Shown piece after piece: positions 56,605 to 64,000 of a stretch of DNA of 64,000 bases. The position numbers were made by a program, and so were the translations under genes. Within the stretch, counting starts at the first letter, position 1, and each line of letters begins with the position of its first letter. The stretch covers positions 38,649 to 102,648 of the forward strand of contig JAIXQK010000099.1 of the NCBI GenBank assembly GCA_027485795.1. The letters are read 5' to 3'. The notes under the pieces are model-generated. The model made no database searches. It worked only from the letters and a program-made list of their open reading frames with translations, and was not told the origin of the DNA. The DNA comes from Oxalobacteraceae bacterium (GTDB taxonomy: Bacteria > Pseudomonadota > Gammaproteobacteria > Burkholderiales > Burkholderiaceae_D).

Positions 56605-56755
56605 AGCAGCGGTTAGGTGGGAATGAGGGCGCCGAATCAGTCACCGGCGTGGTTCAGTCTATTGGGTTTGTAAGTTGCCAGCAACCAAGCACTCTGCCGC
56701 GAAGAGGGCGAAATTGCCAATCCGGCAAGCCCGGTAAAAATCTGCTTGCACTTTC

Positions 56756-56775
56756 TACTGGAGTTTTATACAGTA
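56756..56775 (+). promoter_or_regulatory. LexA/SOS box upstream of recA
   Basis: TACTG-GAGTTTTATA-CAGTA, 20 bp with perfect outer arms, 33 nt before the recA ATG. Confidence 0.85.
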
Positions 56776-56808
56776 CTGTCCAGTTTCCACCGCACTGAGA
56801 GAGCAAGC

Positions 56809-57909
56809 ATGGATGACAAGAAATTAGCGAACACCGAGAAGGCCAAGGCACTAGGCGCGGCGCTGGCCCAGATCGAAAAGCAGTTCGGCAAAGGTTCGGT
56901 GATGCGCATGGATGGCGCGGTTGCCGAAGAAGTGCAGGTGGTATCCACGGGCTCCTTGGGTCTGGATGTGGCGCTCGGCGTTGGTGGCCTGCCGCGTGGT
57001 CGGGTGATCGAGATTTATGGCCCGGAGTCATCTGGTAAAACCACCATGACCCTGCAAGTCATCGCCGAGATGCAAAAGCTGGGCGGTACCTGCGCCTTCA
57101 TCGACGCCGAACACGCGCTGGACACGGTGTATGCGCAAAAGCTGGGCGTCAACCTTGAAGACTTGTTGATTTCCCAGCCCGATACGGGTGAGCAGGCTCT
57201 GGAGATCACCGATGCCCTGGTGCGTTCGGGGGCGGTTGATCTGGTGGTGATCGATTCTGTCGCTGCACTCACGCCACGCGCCGAGATCGAAGGTGACATG
57301 GGTGACTCGCTGCCGGGTTTGCAAGCGCGTCTAATGTCGCAAGCGCTGCGCAAGCTGACCGGTTCCATAAGCCGCACCAACACCATGGTGATCTTCATCA
57401 ACCAAATCCGGATGAAAATCGGTGTCATGTTCGGTAGTCCCGAGACTACCACCGGCGGTAATGCGCTCAAGTTCTATGCGTCGGTGCGTATGGATATCCG
57501 CCGCACGGGCTCAATCAAGTCCGCTGATGAGGTGATCGGCAACGAGACCAAGGTCAAGGTCGTGAAGAACAAGGTCGCGCCACCCTTCAGAGAAGCGCAT
57601 TTCGATATTCTGTACGGGGAGGGCACTTCGCGTGAGGGCGAGATCATCGACCTCGGCGTCGAAGCCAAGGTCGTCGAAAAGTCAGGTGCTTGGTACAGCT
57701 ACAACGGTGAGCGCGTGGGGCAGGGCAGGGACAACGCCCGCACCTACCTGAAAGAGCGGCCGGAGTTGGCACGCGAGATCGAAAACAAGGTACGTGCGCA
57801 TCTGGGTGTACGAGAGCTACCACCAGCACAGGGCGCGGCCCCAGCGGCCGGTGAGGCGCCTGCTGCCTCGACACGCAAAGCCAAGGCCGCAGCTGCTGCG
57901 GAAGAGTAA
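56809..57909 (+). CDS. recA: recombinase RecA
   Basis: [19 protein letters not shown]...[29 protein letters not shown] at 56809. Confidence 0.99.
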   Translation: MDDKKLANTEKAKALGAALAQIEKQFGKGSVMRMDGAVAEEVQVVSTGSLGLDVALGVGGLPRGRVIEIYGPESSGKTTMTLQVIAEMQKLGGTCAFIDAEHALDTVYAQKLGVNLEDLLISQPDTGEQALEITDALVRSGAVDLVVIDSVAALTPRAEIEGDMGDSLPGLQARLMSQALRKLTGSISRTNTMVIFINQIRMKIGVMFGSPETTTGGNALKFYASVRMDIRRTGSIKSADEVIGNETKVKVVKNKVAPPFREAHFDILYGEGTSREGEIIDLGVEAKVVEKSGAWYSYNGERVGQGRDNARTYLKERPELAREIENKVRAHLGVRELPPAQGAAPAAGEAPAASTRKAKAAAAAEE

Positions 57910-57924
57910 AAGCCTGATCGGACG

Positions 57925-57960
57925 GGCGAGGTGGCCCAGTGGCCCCTCGCCTTGTTTTTT
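57925..57960 (+). terminator. strong hairpin plus T run between recA and recX
   Basis: GGCGAGG-T-GGCC-CAGT-GGCC-CCTCGCC-TTGTTTTTT. Confidence 0.85.
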
Positions 57961-58007
57961 GGATCATGTCAGCCCGACACTAGCAATGCCAGCCTAACGC
58001 CAGCCTA

Positions 58008-58472
58008 ATGCCAGCGAATAAGCCGAGCCTGAAGGCGCGTGCCCTGCGCTTCCTGTCAGCGCGCGAGCACAGTCGACAAGAACTAGCGCGTAAGCTTGCG
58101 CGTCATGCGCAAGAAGGTGACGATATCAACGCCGTTCTCGACTGGTTAACGACTCAGAAATTTCTCTCCGAGGAACGCTTCGCCGAGTCGCTGGCCCATC
58201 GACGAGCAGCGCGTTTCGGTAACGCGCGCGTGCTTTACGAGCTAAACAGCCATGGCCTCGATGAAGGCACCGTGGGCGCGGTGAAAGACGAGCTGCTGGC
58301 GGATGAAGACGAGCGTGCCTGGTCAGTCTGGCAGAAGAAATTTGGCACACCGGCAGATAACGCAGCGGATGCCGCCCGTCAGCAGCGGTTTCTCCAGCAG
58401 CGTGGTTTCTCGAATACGTCGATCCGTGCCGTCATGCGCCGCGCTGCACAACAGGATCTCGCCGCCGGTTAA
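58008..58472 (+). CDS. recX: regulatory protein RecX
   Basis: [64 protein letters not shown]. Confidence 0.93.
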   Translation: MPANKPSLKARALRFLSAREHSRQELARKLARHAQEGDDINAVLDWLTTQKFLSEERFAESLAHRRAARFGNARVLYELNSHGLDEGTVGAVKDELLADEDERAWSVWQKKFGTPADNAADAARQQRFLQQRGFSNTSIRAVMRRAAQQDLAAG

Positions 58473-58641
58473 AGGCCACACGGACGCGGTTTATTACGGC
58501 TCAGCTGCTCAAACCGCTGCGGCGCCGTGTTAAACTTCGCCCGTTTTAACGCGCCGCAAAAGCGGTATTCTTCGCAGAAACTGCGACGATCTTTCCAACC
58601 GAATTTGAGCGCGCCAGTGCTAATTGCTGCGCCTCGCCTCT

Positions 58642-59214
58642 ATGCCCTTGCCAGACCCCAAAACCTCCCGTGCGATGCGGCATGTCCGCAGTATTTCCGC
58701 ACAGGCTTTCGAGCGTGAGGATGGCTTATGGGATATCGAAGCCCGTCTGACCGACACCAAACCGCGCCCCATCGTACTGGCCTCAGGCACCCGCGCCGCC
58801 GGTGAGCCGGTGCATGATCTCTGGCTGCGTGTCACCGTAGATACCGCCCTAAACATCGTCGATGCCGTTGCCGCATCCGATGCGATGCCTTACCCCGGCC
58901 ACTGCGACAGCTTTCCCGATGCCTACAAGCGGCTAGTCGGTTTGAACCTTTTGAGAGGTTTCCGGCACGCAGTACGCGAACGGCTGGCGGGCGTCGCCGG
59001 ATGCACCCATCTGACCGAGCTCGCGGGTGTTCTACCGACCGCCACCATTCAGGCATTTGCCGGTGACGTGATGCCCACGAGGGATGGTCAACACGACGAC
59101 GAACAAAGCCAACCACCGTTTCAGCTGGATCGTTGCCGAGCACTGCGACGCGACGGTCCTGCAGTAGCCAAGTATTACCCGCGATGGGCCATCAAGCCGC
59201 TTGATTCAACCTGA
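58642..59214 (+). CDS. DUF2889 domain-containing protein
   Basis: MPLPDPKTSRAMRHVRSISAQAFEREDGLWDIEARLTDTKP...PYPGHCDSFPDAYKRLVGLNLLRGFRHAVRERL. Confidence 0.88.
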   Translation: MPLPDPKTSRAMRHVRSISAQAFEREDGLWDIEARLTDTKPRPIVLASGTRAAGEPVHDLWLRVTVDTALNIVDAVAASDAMPYPGHCDSFPDAYKRLVGLNLLRGFRHAVRERLAGVAGCTHLTELAGVLPTATIQAFAGDVMPTRDGQHDDEQSQPPFQLDRCRALRRDGPAVAKYYPRWAIKPLDST

Positions 59215-59262
59215 TCTCGGCATCTCAGCATTCTCATCTATCTGCTTCAAAGGAACTACCGT

Positions 59263-60426
59263 ATGAAGATTCATGAGTACCAGGGCAAAGAAATCCTAAG
59301 AAAGTACGGCGTCACGGTGCCACGTGGCATCCCGTGTCTGAGCGTTGACGAGGCGGTTAGCGCGGCCCAGACCCTGGGTGGTCCTGTATGGGTAGTCAAG
59401 GCACAGATTCATGCCGGTGGCCGGGGCAAGGGCGGTGGCGTCAAAGTCGCCAAATCCATGGATGAAGTGCGCCAGTACGCCAGCAACATTTTGGGCATGC
59501 AATTGGTCACGCATCAGACCAGTCCCGCAGGACAAAAGGTACGTCGTCTCCTGATCGAGGAAGGCGCTGATATCAAGAAAGAACTCTATGTGTCCATGGT
59601 GACTGATCGCGTCTCGCAGCGCGTCGTGCTGATGGCGTCGAGCGAAGGTGGTATGGACATCGAGGAAGTCGCCGCATCACACCCTGAGAAGATTCATAAG
59701 ATTGCGATCGATCCGGCCACAGGTTTGAAAGACAGTGAGGCCGATGAGATTGCTGCAAAAATTGGCGTGCCAGCCGCTTCGATTGCGCAAGCGCGAACCC
59801 TGCTGCAAGGGCTTTACAAAGCCTATTGGGAAACCGATGCTTCACTTGCCGAAATCAACCCGCTGATTCTGACCGGCGATGGCAAGGTAATTGCACTCGA
59901 CGCCAAATTCAATTTTGACGCAAACGCTTTGTTCCGTCATCCAGAAATCGTCGCCTACCGCGATCTTGACGAGGAAGACCCAGCCGAGATTGAAGCGTCC
60001 AAACATGATCTTGCCTATATCTCGCTTGACGGCAATATCGGCTGTTTAGTGAATGGCGCAGGTTTGGCGATGGCGACCATGGACACCATCAAACTGTTTG
60101 ATGGCGAGCCTGCCAACTTTCTGGATGTCGGTGGTGGTGCGACCGCAGAGAAGGTGACCGAGGCATTCAAGATCATGCTGCAGCATCCCGGTCTGAAAGC
60201 GATTCTGGTCAATATTTTTGGTGGCATCATGCGTTGCGATGTGATTGCCGAAGGCGTGATTACTGCGTCGCGCGCCGTCAAGTTATCGGTACCTTTGGTG
60301 GTTCGCATGAAAGGGACCAACGAAGACTTGGGCAAACAGATGTTGGCTGACTCTGGTTTGCCGATTATTTCTGCAGACACCATGGAAGAGGCCGCGAAAA
60401 AAGTCGTCGCCGCCGCCAACGGTTAA
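59263..60426 (+). CDS. sucC: succinyl-CoA ligase subunit beta
   Basis: [25 protein letters not shown]...[18 protein letters not shown]. Confidence 0.98.
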   Translation: MKIHEYQGKEILRKYGVTVPRGIPCLSVDEAVSAAQTLGGPVWVVKAQIHAGGRGKGGGVKVAKSMDEVRQYASNILGMQLVTHQTSPAGQKVRRLLIEEGADIKKELYVSMVTDRVSQRVVLMASSEGGMDIEEVAASHPEKIHKIAIDPATGLKDSEADEIAAKIGVPAASIAQARTLLQGLYKAYWETDASLAEINPLILTGDGKVIALDAKFNFDANALFRHPEIVAYRDLDEEDPAEIEASKHDLAYISLDGNIGCLVNGAGLAMATMDTIKLFDGEPANFLDVGGGATAEKVTEAFKIMLQHPGLKAILVNIFGGIMRCDVIAEGVITASRAVKLSVPLVVRMKGTNEDLGKQMLADSGLPIISADTMEEAAKKVVAAANG

Positions 60427-60448
60427 TCCATCAAAAGGAAGCATCGCA

Positions 60449-61330
60449 ATGTCGATCCTGATCAACCAAGATACCAAGGTCATTACGCAGGGCATCACCG
60501 GCAAGACCGGGCAGTTTCATACCCGGATGTGCCGCGACTACGCCAACGGTAAGCAATGTTTTGTTGCCGGTGTGAACCCTAAAAAAGCCGGTGAAGATTT
60601 CGAAGGTATTCCGATCTTTGCCAATGTGCGCGAAGCCAAGCAAGCGACGGGGGCTACCGTCTCCGTCATTTACGTACCGCCCGCAGGTGCAGCGGATGCA
60701 ATCTGGGAAGCCGTCGAAGCAGAATTGGATTTGACGATTTGCATTACCGAGGGCATCCCGGTGCGCGACATGCTGGCGCTGAAAGACAAGATGCGCAAGG
60801 CAGGCAGCAAAACTTTGCTGCTGGGTCCGAACTGCCCGGGCTTGATCACGCCAGATGAAATAAAAATTGGCATTATGCCGGGACACATCCACAAAAAAGG
60901 CCGTATTGGGGTGGTATCACGTTCGGGTACGCTGACCTATGAAGCCGTTGGACAGTTGACCGCGCTCGGTCTGGGGCAATCCTCGGCAGTCGGCATTGGC
61001 GGCGACCCGATCAACGGGCTGAAGCACATCGACATCATGCAGATGTTTAATGACGATCCCGACACCGATGCGGTCATCATGATCGGTGAGATCGGCGGTC
61101 CGGATGAGGCCAACGCGTCCTACTGGATCAAGGACAACATGAAAAAACCTGTGGTCGGCTTTATCGCGGGTGTGACAGCGCCTGCTGGCAAGCGCATGGG
61201 TCATGCAGGCGCCTTGATCTCGGGCGGCGCTGACACCGCGGATGCGAAGCTGGAAATCATGGAAGCCTGCGGCATCAAGGTGACGCGCAATCCATCCGAG
61301 ATGGCCCGCTTGCTTAAAGCGATGCTGTAA
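60449..61330 (+). CDS. sucD: succinyl-CoA ligase subunit alpha
   Basis: MSILINQDTKVITQGITGKTGQFHTRMCRDYANG...GRIGVVSRSGTLTYEAV. Confidence 0.98.
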   Translation: MSILINQDTKVITQGITGKTGQFHTRMCRDYANGKQCFVAGVNPKKAGEDFEGIPIFANVREAKQATGATVSVIYVPPAGAADAIWEAVEAELDLTICITEGIPVRDMLALKDKMRKAGSKTLLLGPNCPGLITPDEIKIGIMPGHIHKKGRIGVVSRSGTLTYEAVGQLTALGLGQSSAVGIGGDPINGLKHIDIMQMFNDDPDTDAVIMIGEIGGPDEANASYWIKDNMKKPVVGFIAGVTAPAGKRMGHAGALISGGADTADAKLEIMEACGIKVTRNPSEMARLLKAML

Positions 61331-61348
61331 GCACTACTTGAAAATGAC

Positions 61349-61376
61349 AAAACGGGGAGCTTCGGCTCCCCGTTTT
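61349..61376 (+). terminator. Rho-independent terminator after sucD
   Basis: AAAACGGGGAGC-TTCG-GCTCCCCGTTTT perfect hairpin. Confidence 0.9.
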
Positions 61377-61395
61377 GATTTGAGTAATCAACTAG

Positions 61396-61857
61396 TTAAG
61401 TTTTCGGTAGTAACTTGGCAGGCATCGTTCCACTGATTGCCCATTTGAGGCCATTTGTGTCGCACGTCCCGCTGTAGACGACATCTGTTGACGTCTTGAT
61501 ACCAGGTACGGAGTTGGCTGCATAGGTAATAGTAATGGTAGTGTTGCCCGCAGCAGTTCCCGTCACAGCGACGCTTGCGCCATTACTGCTAATCGAGTCG
61601 GGTAAGCCGAGATCCGAATGCACAAGGCCTGCGCCCCTAGTCTGGAGCGTTCCATCGCTGCAGGCGATACCGGCGGCAGTCATTGCCGGAGTTGCTAACG
61701 ACACACCGTTAGTCACGCGCGCGCGCGCGGTGTAGTCCTGATAAGCAGGAATACCCACCGCCGCCAGAATTCCGATGATCGCAACCACGATCATGAGTTC
61801 GATCAAAGTAAAACCGCGCTGTGTGCGCCTGTTATGTTTTTGAAGATGCCTCTTCAT
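61396..61857 (-). CDS. type IV pilin (major pilin-like)
   Basis: [35 protein letters not shown] prepilin motif; C-terminal Cys pair; ATG at 61857. Confidence 0.93.
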   Translation of the reverse strand: MKRHLQKHNRRTQRGFTLIELMIVVAIIGILAAVGIPAYQDYTARARVTNGVSLATPAMTAAGIACSDGTLQTRGAGLVHSDLGLPDSISSNGASVAVTGTAAGNTTITITYAANSVPGIKTSTDVVYSGTCDTNGLKWAISGTMPAKLLPKT

Positions 61858-62341
61858 TTGTGACTCCCTTTTCAGATGACGATGGGTAGGTAGATCCACA
61901 GCGTGGATCAGCCTGCAGGCGCAAGCTCTGTGCCATCGGAAAGTTCATTGAATAGAAGGGCGTTGTTCGCATTTTCAATGCGTTGATCGAATCATTGCGC
62001 CGTGGTACGTGGCCATCCTCAGCAATGTATCGCCTTGGTGGAACGAAAATGGCTGAACACGGTCGAATTGCCGCGTTCATATTCGAAAAGCGATTACCGA
62101 TTTTTTGTGCGTCGCCTGACAAAAACTGTCACTTTCGCTAACTTTCGTCTTGATTAGCCAATTTGCGGCGCCGTGCCGCTGCCATCACGAGGCCGTGAGT
62201 CTCGTCAGCGGCCAATCCGGCGCGCGTGGCGCGTAAGTTTCCTTTTGGAATCAAAATGCTAGAATCCTGACCCGACACCGTTCAGCCTCGCGACGACGCA
62301 TGGAAGCGCCATCGTGAGCAGGCTTATGGCAAGGGCACCGG

Positions 62342-62980
62342 ATGAAGCAGCGGCGCGGCGACGAAAACAAATGGCAAGGCGAATCGGAATCTCCGGGGCG
62401 TCCTCGACTTCGTCGGGTTTTGAATGCGATTGCCTTGGTGACCATTGCCATTATCAGCTACCTCACGGGTTTGGTACGCAATTGGGTCGAGATCGGCTTG
62501 CTGATATTTGGCATCGTTGCGCTGGTCATGCTGTGGCGACGTTGGAGCGAACAGCGTGGGCTGCGACGCTGGCGCAGTGATAGTGAGCTGGTGGTGCCCT
62601 CTTTGCCGAACCCAGTGTCTCGTATACCAACTCAGCTCGAATGGCACTGGGCTTCCAGCCCGCTGTTGCGAGTGCCGTTGGCGATTGCGCTAATTGCCGC
62701 GCTGTATTGGGCCATTGTGCTGAATGCCTTGCAGCTGCCCGCCTACTGGTTGTTTGCTGTGGCGCTGCTAGCATTCCTGAATCTGTGGTGCTGGAGTGAG
62801 CCGCTGCTATTAGTGGTCGTTGTAGTGCCGGGGGTTGTGCTGCTAGCGCTGCTCGGCTGGCTGATTGAGACTTTCTCCTTGGCTGGTGCGATCGGGGTAA
62901 TGATCGCGCTTGCGGTCGTGGCCGCAATCTCCACGGCTGAAATTCGTAAACGTTTCCTTAGGGATCCACCGTCGCAATGA
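62342..62980 (+). CDS. orphan polytopic membrane protein
   Basis: 212 aa with several TM helices; ATGA overlap with the next gene; family not recognised. Confidence 0.65.
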   Translation: MKQRRGDENKWQGESESPGRPRLRRVLNAIALVTIAIISYLTGLVRNWVEIGLLIFGIVALVMLWRRWSEQRGLRRWRSDSELVVPSLPNPVSRIPTQLEWHWASSPLLRVPLAIALIAALYWAIVLNALQLPAYWLFAVALLAFLNLWCWSEPLLLVVVVVPGVVLLALLGWLIETFSLAGAIGVMIALAVVAAISTAEIRKRFLRDPPSQ

Positions 62981-63810
62981 AAAAAGAACCCGGCGTGAAT
63001 GGAGACTGGGTGCCCGTCAGCATGCAGGAAAGAGTGCATGCGGCGGCGATTCCTTCGGTCGTCACCCTCGGCACGCCCATGCTGATTCAGGTGCAGTACG
63101 CCTTTAGTAATGGCTGGGGTGAGCGCGGCTGGTTGCTGCCATCGGTGATTTGGTTCTATGGGGTGTTGTTCTGGGCGCTGTCGTCGGGCTTGGATTTGGT
63201 CAGATCCAAACGATGGGAGTGGACCCCGGAGGCGCTGGAGGAAAAATACCGTTATTGGAGTGACGCGCGCCGCGCGAGCCGACGCTTCTGGGGGCACTGG
63301 TGGGTGCGCTTTCCGATCGGGCTACTGTTTCTCGCCTATGGCGTACACGGTATCGAGAGCAAGGATTTTTCTACCGAGTGGGTCAGCCTGATATTGCTGA
63401 TGTCAGCTTTTGTAACGCCCTTCGTGTTTGTTGCCGAGTTGGCGCTGTTGCCCTTGGTGATCATCGCAATGTTTGCTTACCTGGCCTTGATCGTCGCGAT
63501 CCCGATTTCCGTCATCATCATGCTGTCGGTGCTGGCTTTGTTGGCAACCACCATGATGGCCTTGTCGCGTCGCGACCCCAAACCACCTGTACGCAAGGAG
63601 GAGCCGCCGAAAGATGCGGTCGCCGATACTGCTGCAGCGCCAGCAGCGCCAGCAGCGCCAGCAGCTCCTGCAGAAGCTGTCGCGGCAGAACCTGCAGCGC
63701 CTGCGATGGAGGCGCCGCCTGAGCCAGCGGCAGCATCCCCAGCACTCCCAGCACCCGAGCCGACGCCGAGCGCCATACCGGTTGCCGTAGCGGCAGAGCC
63801 GACGAAGTAG
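62977..63810 (+). CDS. orphan polytopic membrane protein with Ala/Pro-rich C-terminal tail
   Basis: 277 aa; TM segments then AAAPAAPAAPAAPAEAVAAEPAAPAMEAPPEPAAASPALPAPEP. Confidence 0.65.
   Translation: MKKEPGVNGDWVPVSMQERVHAAAIPSVVTLGTPMLIQVQYAFSNGWGERGWLLPSVIWFYGVLFWALSSGLDLVRSKRWEWTPEALEEKYRYWSDARRASRRFWGHWWVRFPIGLLFLAYGVHGIESKDFSTEWVSLILLMSAFVTPFVFVAELALLPLVIIAMFAYLALIVAIPISVIIMLSVLALLATTMMALSRRDPKPPVRKEEPPKDAVADTAAAPAAPAAPAAPAEAVAAEPAAPAMEAPPEPAAASPALPAPEPTPSAIPVAVAAEPTK
63634..63660 (+). repeat. 3 x 9-nt perfect tandem repeat (GCAGCGCCA) inside the CDS
   Basis: GCAGCGCCAGCAGCGCCAGCAGCGCCA. Confidence 0.9.
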
Positions 63811-63898
63811 GGGATTGTTTAACTGCGACCTGGCGCTGCGCGCGCGTGACATCTTCTTGGTCGATCAAGAAAGCTTGAAGGATTCAAGCTAACGGGGA

Positions 63899-63984
63899 TG
63901 GTGCCTCGGGTCGGAATCGAACCGACACTCCTTTCGGAACCGGATTTTGAGTCCGGCGCGTCTACCAGTTCCACCACCGAGGCA
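63899..63984 (-). tRNA. tRNA-Leu(CAA), CCA encoded
   Basis: Reverse complement TGCCTCGGTGGTGGAACTGGTAGACGCGCCGGACTCAAAATCCGGTTCCGAAAGGAGTGTCGGTTCGATTCCGACCCGAGGCACCA; anticodon loop CTCAAAA. Confidence 0.96.
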
Positions 63985-64000
63985 GATGCACTCCGGACAA

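Noticed and set aside
61716-61731. CGCGCGCGCG run in the pilin gene as a phase-variation tract
   Set aside because: Encodes the ordinary ARAR segment of type IV pilins; too short and codon-constrained to claim slippage.

Overview
This 64 kb window looks like a betaproteobacterial (probably Burkholderiales) chromosome and is mostly housekeeping genes. The main blocks are: RND efflux genes with tolC and pcm; uppP, trmB and tRNA-Gly; an rlmL-like gene; proA-holA-lptE-leuS; exbB-exbD-tonB; dapB, bamE and fur; hrcA, nadK, recN, hemH, grpE, dnaK and dnaJ; an rpfC/rpfF (DSF-type) signalling locus; can; the panB-dNK-folK-pcnB-HAD-hda-AI-2E run; purM; an Anbu/transglutaminase-like/alpha-E/ATP-grasp cluster; an SSS symporter with DUF4212 and a two-component system; recA-recX; sucCD; a type IV pilin; two orphan membrane proteins; and tRNA-Leu. 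Three regions deserve follow-up. (1) Two large Ser/Thr-rich orphan proteins flank uppP/trmB/tRNA-Gly. They look effector-like, and the first has motifs that tentatively resemble a RasGAP domain. (2) The DSF locus is convergent and carries a predicted heme-oxygenase-like diiron oxidase directly downstream of rpfC, with no rpfG in the window. (3) The Anbu proteasome-like protease sits with a peptide-ligase-like cassette. Smaller observations include a lipoprotein missing from the ORF track, a pair of inverted REP-like repeats, two matched sigma-32-type promoters, a LexA box and a structured 5' leader. All calls come from reading the sequence; no database search was run.
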